Source: Isoetes taiwanensis (taxonomy: Eukaryota; Streptophyta; Lycopodiopsida; Isoetales; Isoetaceae). From it: DNA of 64,000 nucleotides. Position numbers and translations under genes: made by a program. The stretch's first letter is position 1, and the number at the start of each line of letters is the position of its first letter. This document shows, one piece after another, positions 14,026-25,260 of the stretch. The notes under the pieces were generated by a model. The model saw only the letters and a list, made by a program, of their open reading frames with translations, was not told the origin of the DNA and searched no databases. The DNA lies in assembly GCA_021234155.1 (NCBI GenBank), contig JAJEKV010000101.1:1221140-1285139 (forward strand). Direction: 5' to 3'.

Positions 14026-14290
14026 GGCAGCACCTTTTGAAGCCCCTCAGAATCGCAAAGACCTTCCAAGCCCTGTGAAGCTCCAGCACCTCTAGTTCCA
14101 AACCTTTTGAAGCCCTCAGAATCGCTGAAAGACCTCTAGTTCCAGCACCTTTTATTTCAAAGACATGGCGGAAGCTATGTTCCTATAGTGCGTGCTCCTT
14201 CATTTGAATCTCCTCATGTTCCTCTCAAGTTGTAATACCATTACTTGAACCCCTTCAGCTCAAGCACCTCCAATTCCATCTCACTGCTCC
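14026..14290. repeat. short-unit degenerate repeat (ccctcagaatcg / ccagcacctctagttcc)
   Basis: The words ccctcagaatcg, ccagcacct and ctagttcca recur several times at irregular spacing, sometimes joined by aagaccttc. It looks like a degenerate minisatellite or a decayed proline-rich coding repeat. Confidence 0.5.
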
Positions 14291-14825
14291 TCGCCCAAGT
14301 TGCGATCTTCAATTCCATCTGCTGCTTTGCAAAGATGTTGATGCTCGTGATGATGGCGTTGATGAAGAAGCCATGACAATCGAACAGTTTGTAAAACATA
14401 AGAAGATCTCTTACACTTGTTTGTAACTTATTGATATTTGCAACTTGCCGGGTTTGTAACTTTGTATGTTAATTCAGTTTCATGTTACTATTATGCAGAG
14501 TGAAGATCCCTTTTCAAAATGACACGAACTACAATGTTTATTTTGTACAGATGAATGTCCAAACCATTGACACGATGTCAATGTTTTGCACGGCTTATTT
14601 TGTAAAGGCAAAGAATTGGACCTCTCCAATGTAAATGCCTTTCAAATGAATGAAAATTTATGGTTGTCAAACCTAGAGCATTTTTTTGCATGAATATGTG
14701 GTTTGCGATTCTTTTATGAAAATGTGGTTTGCAAATAAAAGTTAATTGCATCAAGCTTTGAGAGCTAGCTTAAAACTTTACACAAACACAAACACAAAGA
14801 AGACAATAGAAGCAGACAACTTATT

Positions 14826-15005
14826 GTCCAATACAAAAACACAAGTTATTGAACTCAAATAATACAAGTTATTGAACTCAAAAACAAGTTATTGAACTCA
14901 AATAATACAAGTTATTGAACTCGAAATAATACAAGTTATTGAACACAAGTTATTGAACACAAGTCAAAAACACAAGTTATTGAACTCAATAGAAAACACA
15001 AGTTA
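14826..15005. repeat. minisatellite, unit about 20 bp (acaagttattgaactcaaat)
   Basis: The word acaagttattgaac recurs eight or so times with spacers of variable length. Unit boundaries drift, and AT-rich spacers such as aatac are gained or lost between copies. Confidence 0.85.
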
Positions 15006-15352
15006 TTTACTTCATGAAATGATGAAGAAACCTTAAACATTAACTACCAACACACTTAAACATTATTATACAAGTGATCAAAGATGATAGGAAATAATGG
15101 ACTTGTTTACTTGTAAAATTTCATTACTTAAACACTTGTTCAATTCATACAAATTGTCCATACAAAAAACTTGTATATCAAGCACCCAACAAGAAAACAA
15201 TAGAAAAAGACACTTGATCAACCAGATTCACTTGATATTAAAACACTTTGAATTTTGTTGACAATATGGTTACAATGGTTGAACCAATGGTTACAATATG
15301 GTTCTCATACTACCGATGGAAGAAAAATGTCGAAACAACATATGAACAAAGT

Positions 15353-15425
15353 TACATGCCAAGTTTACAAGGTCAATTACATGCCCAAGTTTACAAAGGT
15401 TGTTACATGCCCAAGTTTACAATGT
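15353..15425. repeat. three-copy tandem repeat (acatgcccaagtttacaa)
   Basis: Three imperfect copies of an 18-bp word are spaced at 25-30 bp. It lies downstream of the minus-strand transposase relic. Confidence 0.8.
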
Positions 15426-15449
15426 TATATTAACATTTATGCATGGATT

Positions 15450-17432
15450 CACTTCACCGCATCAATCCTCCTCTCTTCAAATTTGGTGACGAGTGCCTCG
15501 GATGAGGGAGGAGGCAAATACCAATAATCTGCCTCATGTACACGCCGAGAGGTGCAATACACCTTCTCACATGTGCATCCTGCGAATTCAACCTTTTGCA
15601 CAAACTACAAAGGTGTGTATAGCAAGTTACATCGTGCATATTGTCTAACACTCACATACTTACCATCTCCGGCGAACGCCAGATATCGACTGATAAGACA
15701 ACCTCTCCCTTCTCCTGAACTTAGAGCCCCAATAGTCCTTAAATGCATTTGGACAATGTGTTTAGGTTCGAAAAATTTGATTATCCGGTAAATCCACATT
15801 CTCATCATTTTTCCTCGTGATTCACAACAAAGTTATCACCTACTTCAACCATTTCTCGCTTTTCCATTGATTGTCCCCCTCATACCGTACATGGTGGACG
15901 GGGTGATTCCCTGCTCAAAACCATAGGAATGTGGTTGATATGAATAATCTCAACCGAGATGCATGTCTACATTTTAGACTCATAATTCTTCCAACAAAAT
16001 CTGCAAAAGCATGATGATAGATGCCTATGTGCCATTTCGGGCTTGGCCTGTTTTGGCAAGAAGGGCCTAATTGTGTGAATCTTTTTTTTACCTTGCTAAA
16101 AGTATCACATTCATATGGCAAAACTGCTCACATCACCCAACTTAACAAGCGAAGAACCTAAAATAAACGGTTGCAGGTGTGGAAGAAATAATTTCAATAT
16201 TAAATGACTCAACACTATGGAACAAAACTAATACCTTTGTATGTTGCGTCCTTTGAAGTTTGTTTCAGCCCTTTGAAGTTTGTTTGTGTTTCTGAAATAG
16301 GAATTGAGAAAGTTGACAACATCTTCAGAATTCCTTAAGTGTCAGGTCCTTTTTAAGCATTTCACTAAATAATATTCTTTTGACACACTCCAGCCCCGCC
16401 ATGCTCCCCTTTACCATGTGATGTGGCAAAAAGTTCCACTTGCAACTTAATCCCCTTGAGCTTGTAGAATCTTCCAAGAAGTAGAAAGCTCTAGAAGATT
16501 TGAACTGCGGCACATCCATTCGGACTTGAGAACACGGTTTTGCCAAATTAACTCCCGCTCAACAAAAAACTCGTGATGGTTTTGCAAACAATCTTTGGAC
16601 AAATAAAACTCATGTTTCTTATCGTCCCATATATAGAAATGTGTCTCTTTCACTATTTTCACATCACCAATCTTAATGTGTGGGATTTCAGATTCTTGGG
16701 CATAATACGTAAGTGATATGAACTAGGATGGAACATTGGTCATTATGCCAATGCATACTTTGGATTTCTGTTGAACTTTGAAGGAGAAATTCTCGGAAAA
16801 ATCTATAAATGGAAACCACAGTACCTTTTGGAAATGTTTAAAGACAATTTTTAAATTGTTACGCTTGCCACCTAAATTTGTGTAATTATGTGGAATGCTT
16901 TGCTTCATGCCAGATTCAGCATGAGACATGAATTCTTTCAATGTTGTTGTTTTGTAGACTAGCCTCATGATATCCTTGGTCTTCTCTTTGATGGAGCCAT
17001 CCTTTCCCACATTCCTTTTTATTGTCTCTTTAAACTGGAGTAGCCTCGGATTCATAGTTTGATTTTAGTTTAAATAAGTTACATGTCATTTCAAATATTG
17101 AATACAAGTGCAAAACAATGTACATACCTTCTCAAAGTTCTTCCAATCGATTGTCAGAATAGCGCTCTTCTCCCTTGACATCTTTTGAATTTTCTTATTC
17201 CACATGAGAGCTGCAATCAAGTTATAGACAATTTGCTTTGTGCCAAAGATCCTCATCCGCCTTAGAACATATCACAGGTTGACCTCCATAATTCACTAAC
17301 ACTATTGAAAGTCTTCTCCTTTGCTTCACAAAGATCTCCAGCACCACAAATTGAACACTTGCACTTACAATTTGTTCCATGTGTGTTCATATGTCCTCAT
17401 GGACGCTACCAATGTGGCATGACGTTAAAATA

Positions 17433-17479
<47 letters not shown>

Positions 17480-18420
17480 CTAATTCTATTCAATGCCTGT
17501 CTCACAAATTCCATCTTCATGTGATAAATGCACATGCATGTTTCACGATCTTTTAGTCTCCTAACAAACAAAGGTTTCAAGCACTCAAACCTTCTCAAAC
17601 CTACTTTGATGTCAGGATTCTGTTTCTGAAACTTTTTGTAGAAGACAACCTGCACGTCAAGCCAACACAAAAAAACTTTTATAACATTTACACTTCAGCA
17701 AATATGTCTGATCTTCAAATGTGGCAGTAAATTGACAATTCTAGGAACTTCTAAACTAACATCAAAGTTCACTAACCTGAGATTCTTCCAAAAAGTGGAT
17801 GGGATGCAACCTATATGGCTTGAAATTTCTTGACTCCTTCAGAGGTTCTCTAAGCTTCACAACTTGTTTCTTGTTGGGAGATACTCTTGTGTTACAAACC
17901 CAGTAACTATATATCTTCTCTCGATCTTTAAAAGAGAGCTTGTCACTTCTATCCTTTCTCTTAAACATGAACCAGGGCCCACCAATTGTATTTGCTTTCC
18001 TCTTGTCCAAAGCAGCATACACAGTCCTTCTCTTTATGTTTAAAGTCTTTTGCAACTCCGGACTTATTGCTAGCATTATTAACAGCCATTACAAGAGTAG
18101 ATGACCTCGCTTGTGTCATATCCCGGTTCCTTCTTAGCTTGTTAGTTTGAAGGCGCTCTTCACATTATCAACAACTTGCCTAGCGCAAACAATTCCTTGT
18201 GTCCCATTATGCCAATTTCAAGCAATCCCCCGACCTGTTCTTGCCAATATTTCATCCCTATCATCTTGAAATAAATTCTTGCATACACTATGAATATTAT
18301 CCGGAATACCTTTTTGCCAACTTTTGTTTGGTTCGAGTGGCTATCTGTGAGGACTGGATGCGATTCAAGTGCTAATCTTCTGCTCTTCTTTTCCTCTCGC
18401 ATCCTTCTTTTTGGCGAGAC
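15450..18420 (-). pseudogene. transposase-like gene relic of an uncharacterised family
   Basis: Read from 18420 downward, fragments in several frames follow a consistent order. An N-terminal part (about 18076-17762) has RSDKLSFKDREKIYSYW and a VSPNKKQVV run. Next comes an NPDIKVGLRRFECLKP block and a CMCIYH motif (17670-17473), then a cysteine cluster (CKCKCSICGAG, about 17370-17320). After that are IDFSENFSF (about 16800) and HFYIWDD, then a DVPQFKSSRAFYFLEDS run (16500) where a DGCxxQFK motif is expected, and WNFLPHHMVKG, then CVKR. This order resembles, from memory, an uncharacterised transposon-derived family abundant in invertebrate genomes (LLDFAENYSF ... FSDGCAAQYK ... HGK.PCDG). A D...D...(E/D) RNase H-like active site is plausible but unproven. 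Stops, frameshifts and an inserted LINE tail (17377-17477) show the copy is dead. Introns may account for some gaps. Confidence 0.55.
17377..17477 (+). mobile_element. 5'-truncated LINE 3' tail ending in (CTAT)n
   Basis: The segment reads gtgtgttcatatgtcc, then gctaccaatgtggcatgac and gttaaaata, and runs directly into eleven or so CTAT repeats (17433-17477). The same words precede a TATC-type tail at 20725-20772 and 50216-50283. It interrupts the transposase relic between its CMCIYH and CKCKCSICG blocks, as expected for a short dead-on-arrival LINE insertion. Confidence 0.7.
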
Positions 18421-19690
18421 ATTATTTTCTGCAAAATTTTGTATTTGGTGAGATACATTTGCATTTCACTTGAATACATGGACCTTGATTATGGCCAAGC
18501 AGGACTTTTTTTTGCATGGCGTGAGGACTTTCTTTTTGCAATTCAGGAAACTACATGATCACAAGGAAGAATCAAGGTCGCTCTCCTAAAATTGAAAATT
18601 CTTTTCCAACCACAACACTCGATGCCCCAAATTCTTGTAACAAGATTTCGTACATCGCCTTCAAGATCGAATCCAGCTCTTTTGCTATAAGTTAGGATCT
18701 GAATACCCAAACTTTGCTTGAAATTGAACATCCAGCTCAACCAAATCCATCGATTTCTTGAAAAAAAGAAGGAAAGATAATACAAACAAATGCAAACTGG
18801 AATTTGGAGGGATAGCCACATTTTGGGAAGAGATTCTTGGCGGGCTACCGATCTCTCCTTAATTTGCTCGAGTTTTTTCGCGCTCGATGCTGTTCTTCGT
18901 TAATGGACCCTAAAATTAGGAAAAAAGGCATAAAAGCACCCCCCAAGCACCCTATGTCGGCGACAAAAAAATTGCCCCCCAATATTGTGCTTAGACCCAT
19001 ATATTTAAGCGAAAGTAAACAAGAGATTAAAACATTAAAGAATCATCATATTCAAGAGAGCATAAGGTTGAAGAACCTTGCAAGTAATTTCCACATGAGG
19101 CGCTTCCATGTTGCCCAAAGTTGATACTGATGCTCTTTCTGATTGCTCATAAAACTATGGCCTGATTAAACTGAATCAATTCTTGCTACTGACTCCACGT
19201 ATGTAGCTCCATGACAAGACACCTAAACTTGTTGGCCACCATCTCACCTTGCTTAGTAAAATAAGCATATCCCCATTGCTCAAATATCAGAACATTTCTA
19301 TAACTTTCATCGAAATGTCTTGAATCATTCAGGCTGAAATGTCTTACCTGATGGTCCAATGGAACAACAAATGCCCCCCAGATAAAAGCCCTCATCACTC
19401 TAACATAAAAGCCTGTTTATAGAAGATATTATAAGCCCAGCCTGCGCTAACGCTAACGCTTGGAGCAATTGGGCCTTTTTGGAGCAATTGCTTGCTTCAG
19501 AGCCTTCAATCCGGTCCGGCAAAGGCAGGGCCTCCAATTTCGCGCTTCAGAAAAGGAACTCCAAAAGCCCCAAATCTCATGTACGAAATCAGAAGCCCCA
19601 AATCTCATATACGAAATCAGGGGCAATCCAATCTGCCCGTTCATATTAAATTCTGGCATTTATGAGGAGTATTTATGAGGAGTGGATCTC
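18421..19690. other. anonymous sequence with small direct repeats
   Basis: No gene is recognised. Near 19565-19620 a 29-bp direct repeat containing agccccaaatctcat occurs twice, and a 13-bp word (tttatgaggagta) is doubled at 19659-19683. The plus-strand open frame at 18837-19124 has no recognisable domain. Confidence 0.4.
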
Positions 19691-19836
19691 GTCGATCAAA
19701 AAATTTTAATCCAAGTGGAAACCTCCCCAATTTTCCTATATGGAAACCTCCCCAGCAAGGTTTTCATATAGGAAAATTGGGGAGGTTTCCAATCTTGGGA
19801 GTCTAACCAAATTTGGGCGTAGATAATTTGATCGAC
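19691..19836. mobile_element. MITE-like foldback element with perfect 26-bp inverted repeat
   Basis: The outer ends are a 10-bp inverted pair, gtcgatcaaa at 19691-19700 and tttgatcgac at 19827-19836. Inside, arms of 26 bp at 19717-19742 and 19765-19790 are exact reverse complements around a 22-bp spacer. The arms consist of the ggaaacctcccc word that also fills 11281-11600. No target-site duplication is visible, so mobility is inferred from structure only. Confidence 0.6.
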
Positions 19837-20689
19837 TACATCATGTCCATGATATCTGGCTTTCTAATTCTGGCCGAATCGTATCCCCTTCTTTGACCAT
19901 TCACACAAAAACCTCTTTGCAAATTAACTCTTGATATTAAGCACCTCTCAATCTCGGTATTTATATGAAACAAAGTACAATACTCCCCAATAATCATATG
20001 CCCAACGAATGCGTGAATACCCTCCAGTAATACACAAATGATTGTGCAAAGTTTATTGTAGAGAGGAAGCTAGACTAGTAGAATTGCTGGGATTTAAACT
20101 ATGGATATAATCATCGTTGGTGGGATTGGTTATATTGTCTAATTTGGAGCGTAAGTCCTGCTTACAATTCTAGTTGTATTATGTCTCTGCTTACAACTTT
20201 TATTATATCTAAACCTCTGAAGTTCAGAACTCTAGTTATGTTCAGGCTCGTGTGTCAGAGGCATCATCGTGTGCTTATAAAGATAGGTGAGAATTATACA
20301 TTGTATAATCTTTACTCTTGATTAATAAAACTTTTTTTTTGTCCTTCCAAAGAAAAAAGAAAAAAAAACTTCTAGTTACATTAGATGTGGTTGTTTATGA
20401 AAGTCCGGTGTTTTTTGGGTTTTTTATTGAAATCAATATAACTAAATGTTGAAATTGTGGCCATTCGTAGATGACATATAAATTAATGACATATAAATCA
20501 TTGCCGCTTGTTCGTAACATATAAATCATATTTAGAGAGGGGGGGGAGGGGGAGGGGGTATTATTCTTTTTACAGGTCTGGTCTATGAGACGTCCAAAAA
20601 AACAGTTTTAAAATCGAACACATTTTCTTGTGATAACCCCTAGTAATCAAGAGGCTCATCCTCAAGCTCTCCCTCTTCCTCATCACTCA
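19837..20689. other. anonymous sequence with a G-rich run
   Basis: No gene is seen. A purine run rich in G (about 20536-20558) and several A or T homopolymers occur. Confidence 0.4.
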
Positions 20690-20772
20690 TAATATCTTTG
20701 GATATCTTTACAACCGTTTCTCGGACGCTGCCAATGTGGCATGACGTAAAAGTAATATCTATCTATCTATCT
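20690..20772 (+). mobile_element. LINE 3' tail ending in (TATC)n
   Basis: The words cggacgctgcc, aatgtggcatgacgtaaaa and taatatctatctatctatct are a close match to the tail at 17377-17477. The TATC repeats abut the stop codon of the minus-strand LINE ORF, so two LINE 3' ends are joined tail to tail. The 5' limit is not clear. Confidence 0.65.
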
Positions 20773-21880
20773 CATTTGCAACACATCCATTAGAAAACTT
20801 GCAACTCTAGTTGCTGGCAAGCAAAAAAAGGAAATAATATCTACCCTTTTAATCCCAATCCCGTATAGCTGATAAGCTGGACACCATAATATTACATGTT
20901 CCTCATCTTCAACCTTGTTTGCTCCACATACCCTGCATATCCTATGCTCATGCGCTATTTTCATCCACCTCCCAACCTCAACACTGAGGTGATGCGTATT
21001 CAACCTCATCATACTGATAACATGTCTTTTCTTAATTGATTTGTTCTCATTTAGATAGTTCATCTCTTGTAGTGCAGGATTCATCTTTGCCCTGTGATGC
21101 AGCATCTTTATGCCTGGCCTAGAGCACGCTCGTGAAGTTACTATCTCTTTTGCAGCTGCCAATGCAAAGAACTCACATAAAGAAATATCTATAGGGATAC
21201 CTGCCACTCTCCTCGGAATTTGGTATGCAGGATAGTAGAGGATAAGGTGTGCCTCATCCTCAAGAACGTCAGCTCCACATGCTTTACATGTATGCATATT
21301 TCGGGAAAAATTCCCCCACCTACCAACCTCCATACCCAAGTGATGTGAGCTTAACCGTAGCCTGTATAATAGATGTCTTTTAAAACAAGACAACTTATCC
21401 GATAAATGTGGTGCTTCATCAAGGGCCGGATTAATCTCCCTTTTGTAGAAAACTATTTTTGTGCCTGCATCATGCCATGATTTTTCCCTTTTATGCGCAT
21501 AGACCCATTCCTGTAGCTCATCTTCATCTAATAGCATATCTTTCAAAAACATCCCCCATTTGCCCAACCATTTAGTCACATCGTTATACCATCTTTGAGC
21601 TACTTTGTATCATTGCAAGCTTTGACAATCTATCAGATCCATGTCATGGATTTTTTGCATATAATTAAGCATCAGGAATAGTACTTCAGCTTCTAACACC
21701 TCCATGCCTACTTCAGCTAATATCGGAGTTTGCATTTTCACCGCCAATTTCTTCAAAATAAACTTTTTTGGGATTTTTTCAACTCTCTTCCACATCTTTT
21801 GGGGAGGGAGGGAGGGAGGGAAGGAGGGAGAGAGAGGGAGAAATTTGTTAATATTTCATGTTATAATAGTTAATAAATTG
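20767..21880 (-). pseudogene. LINE ORF2 C-terminal part with duplicated zinc-knuckle module
   Basis: A 270-codon open frame (21579-20767) continues upstream in the same style to about 21880 across one stop codon near 21613. The upstream part (PILAEVGMEVLEAEVLFLMLNYM) is typical of the region after the reverse transcriptase in plant LINEs. The main frame holds two successive copies of one module: basic helix, RLSSHHLGMEVGRW, then CKACG...EDEAHLILYY in the first copy; RLNTHHLSVEVGRW, then CRVCG...EDEEHVILWC in the second. The second keeps the C-C-H-C ligands; in the first the last cysteine is tyrosine. The frame ends in GATA repeats shared with the plus-strand LINE tail. The 5' part, including the reverse transcriptase, is missing. 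Confidence 0.75.
21795..21842. repeat. purine tract (GGGA/GGGAGA)n
   Basis: Simple repeat of gggagg and gagagg units immediately upstream of the minus-strand LINE fragment. Confidence 0.8.
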
Positions 21881-22420
21881 CTCTAAGGATCACAGTGGTT
21901 GTATGCAGAATTGATAGCTGAGCCTTGAAGAATAGATCATGATGGTCTATGATTGTAGCCTAGGTTTATATTAACTAGGTTACATATATTTTTGGCTCAA
22001 GGGTATGATTATGGATTATTTGCTCGAAGGCCTTATATGGAGGGAATCTTCATATTTAGAATATTGAGGACAGTCAAATAGGTTCGAGCCAAAACAAATA
22101 TGAACTTTAGGTTGGCCATTCGGCCGGATGCAGCAGAGGTCGATCCGGCTATGAGGCCGGATCATGAACTATATATTAAGTAGTATTGATTGTAATAGTT
22201 TGAGCTGGTGATAAGATTGAATCAAGATCATTGTGGCTCTCAGGGAAATAATAGTCATTGTTGCTACAGTATTTAAGTCATTCTCTTTGAATAATGTTTA
22301 CTATAGCATTGGTCATGGTTTAATATTAGCCTTCAATACATTACAAGATAAGTTATTGAAGTGCTATTATAACTTGGGATTTGATTAAGTTCTTGAATAC
22401 TCTATAGACGAAATTTTTCA
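21850..22420 (+). repeat. probable 5' LTR of the Copia element
   Basis: The sequence ends in CA at 22419-22420, one base before a tRNA-iMet primer site. The left end was not determined because no second LTR is present in the window for comparison; the start given is a guess. Confidence 0.4.
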
Positions 22421-22421
22421 T

Positions 22422-22433
22422 TGGTATCAGAGC
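22422..22433 (+). promoter_or_regulatory. Copia primer-binding site (tRNA-iMet)
   Basis: TGGTATCAGAGC is the standard complement of the 3' end of plant initiator tRNA-Met used by Ty1/Copia elements. It follows the CA end of the presumed LTR by one base and precedes a gag-like start (ATG at 22448). Confidence 0.85.
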
Positions 22434-22447
22434 CAGGTTTCCTAAAA

Positions 22448-25260
22448 TGTCTACAAGGTTTGGTGCTAACCTTTTGAACTCTATAGAGGTATTCAAGGGA
22501 GAAGGAGGCTTTCAAATATGGAAACAGAGCATTAGACAAATTCTGAATTTAAAAACTTATGGTATTTAATGGATCCAAATGCTATCGGACGTCCTCTTAC
22601 TATATTGAATGCAGGAAGAATTAGTGGAGGGGAACCAGCTCTACCACTAGTGAAGGATCCACTGTAGGTGGAGGAAATGCTGTAGGAAGTACTGACATTT
22701 TCATCTGAATCAGATGGAGTTGAATCCATTGAATGCACTTATCTTCCTCATCCTCTTCCAAGTTGAACTCTAGCCCCATCATGCGAGTGATAATAAGCTG
22801 TAACTTGCATGAACAAAGGATGCTCAAGGAGCTCTGAATGAAGATGGAGAAAACAAATAAGTTCAAGTATCTATCAGACAAATGTGTGTTCACGAAGGTT
22901 TCCCTTCAAATTCAAAACGTTAACGTGCTCCTTACGCTAAGAGGACACCATTTAATGCATGTTGTCATACAATCTTGCATATGTGCCACAAGATCTTACA
23001 CACGTGCCTAGACGACTCCATTTTATTTTACAAAATGGAAACCTTATAAAGTTTGGCAAATTAAAACTACAGACATTAGGAGAAACCTAATGTAGTATCA
23101 AGGGAAACTTAATGTAGTTTCTTTGGAAATCTAATGTAGTTTGAGTTTCTTTGGAAACCTAATGCAGTTTCAAATTCAAAATGTTGGCGTGCTCCTCACG
23201 CTAAAAGGCACCATTAATGCATTTGGGAACACAATCTTCCATAAGATCTTACACATGTGGGTAGATTATATTTTGTCATACAATCTTGCAAATGTGCCAC
23301 AAGATCTTACACACGTGCCTAGACTCTTTCATTTTATTTTAAAAAGCGGAAACCTTATAGAGTTTTCCCAAAAATAAACTACGTATAGTTTCCATATCAG
23401 AAACCTTACAAGGTTTTCACGAGAGGAAACCTAAAGTAGTATTCATGGAAACTTAATACGGTTTCAATGGAAACTTGTTTCCATGAAACTACATCAAGTT
23501 TCCATTGAAACCACATTAAGTTTCAATAAGAAACCTTATGAGGTTTCCAGTGAACTCCAACCCAAATCAGGAGTAGAAAAAACCATCGGAGTAAATTGGT
23601 GATGATGATGATGACAATACTGAGGTTCTATATGCTGGAATATAAAGCTAAGAGGAATAATTATGCTAATAACAAAAAGAAGGTAGGGCCATATTTTATT
23701 TGTGATAATTATGGTCACATCAAGGCTGACTGTTCCAAGGCAGGAAATGTGACAGAAAAGAGGTTGTTTGCTATAATTGTGAAGGTAAAAGCCACTTGGC
23801 AGCAAATTGTTCGAGCCCAAAAGGACAATGGACAAAAGGAAAAAATAAAGAAAAGTTTGCAGGAAACAAGAAAGGGCACGATAACAGGGGAAGAGGAGCT
23901 GCAAGGGAAAATCCAACATTAAATCTTACAGAAGAAAATTGGGCTGAGGAGGATGAGCAAGATGAAGACTAAAAAGTAAGATTTCATGAAGTGCTTTTTT
24001 TAAAGAAAGATAGATATGACAAAAACTTTATAATAATAGATTTTGGAGCTGAAAAAACAGTAGCTGCCTCTTTGAGCATTCTTATAGCAAAAAAGGGAGG
24101 ACATGTTCAACTTGGAAATGGTGATCTGCAGGACATAGAAGCTGTTGGCATGATTGAATTGCTTGATTTAGAAGGGAAGAAAGTGCAGTTGGAAAATGTA
24201 CTGTGTGTGCCAGACTAGTGAGAAATCTGATATCAGTTTCTCAACTAGTAGACCTAGGCTATAAAGTACTATTTGAAAAATTACAATGTAAGGTCTTTCT
24301 CAATAATAAAGTTAAGTTTCTTGGGAAAAGAGTTGGGAATTTGTTTGGTTTGGATAAAGATCATTTTTTACCTAGTATCAATTATGTTGGATCCTCTACA
24401 ATCAAAACTTGGCATCAAAGGATATGTCACGTAAACTCAAAAAATATTGAGCTATTAGCAAAGAAGGAAGCTATCAACTGAAAATAATGGTGAGGAATCA
24501 CAATGTGCAGGTTGCATTCTGGAAAAACACAGTAGACTACCATTCAGGAAGTCACCCAAGAGAGCCAACGGCATTTTGGATTTGGTTCACACAGATTTGT
24601 GTGGACCATTAAATGTGACAAGCTTCACAGAAAAAAGGTATTTCATGACTTTAATTGATGATTTTAGCAGGAAAACCAATGTCTACTGTCTAAGACAAAG
24701 GATGCAGCATTTGAGACCTTCAAACATTATGTAAGTGAAATGGAAGTAGAAACAGGAAGAAGAGTCAAATGTTCAAGGTCTGATAGGGGAGGAGAATTCA
24801 TTTCAAAAAAATTACGCATTACTGCAGGAATAAAGGCATCAAAAGACAACTCACATGTAGATATTCTCCCCAACAGAATGGAGTTGCAGAAAGGGAAAAT
24901 AGGACCAACTTGAATGCAGTAAGAAGCATGCTAAAATTCTCAGGTCTGCCTAATTTCCTTTGGGATGAAGCAGTCTAGACTACTGTGCATGTCCAAAATA
25001 TTTTGCCCTCTTTGAGCACCCAAGGCACTGTACCCGAGATGTTATGGTCTAGAAAAGCACCCTCATACGAAAATTTAAAAGCATATGGATGCTTAGCCTT
25101 TGTGCATATACCAGATGAGCTTCGGAAAAAGCTTGATGATAAATCTCTTATAACACACATGGTAGGTTATGATACTCAGTCCAAGGCCTACATGTTGTTT
25201 GATCCTAGAGAAGGATCATAATAAGCAGAGATATCATATTTGATGAGAATCAATTTACAA
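22448..25260 (+). pseudogene. Ty1/Copia gag-protease-integrase, broken and truncated
   Basis: Gag begins with MSTRFGANLLNSIEVFKGEGGFQIWKQ-like sequence, typical of Copia gag. It is interrupted by a repeat-filled stretch (about 22900-23580). Two zinc knuckles follow near 23690-23810, in different frames. The protease region (24020-24220) reads IIDFGAEKTVA, so the usual DSG is DFG. A pre-integrase WHQRICHVN motif is at about 24410. The integrase shows HTDLCGPL, SDRGGEF and QNGVAERE, covering the D, D and E residues but in shifted frames with stops. The match ends near 25260 at FDENQF; no reverse transcriptase, RNase H or 3' LTR follows. The element is a dead, 3'-deleted copy. Confidence 0.85.
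22900..23565. repeat. GTTTCC-rich repeat block inside the Copia gag
   Basis: Two direct copies of about 230 bp (starting near 22903 and 23165) share attcaaaa, gcgtgctcct, acgctaa, acaagatcttacacacgtgcctaga and cattttattt words. Between and after them are many gaaacctaatgtagttt words. At 23440-23530 these form an imperfect hairpin: a left arm of about 32 bp starting atggaaacttaa is nearly the reverse complement of the stretch ending ttaagtttca. Confidence 0.6.

Noticed and set aside
14826-15005. CRISPR-like array
   Set aside because: Repeats are AT-rich, imperfect and without unique spacers of constant size, and this is plant nuclear DNA; it is a minisatellite.
23536-23919. 127-codon minus-strand frame
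   Set aside because: It is antisense to the Copia zinc-knuckle region; the hydrophobic character is a by-product of the lysine-rich sense strand.
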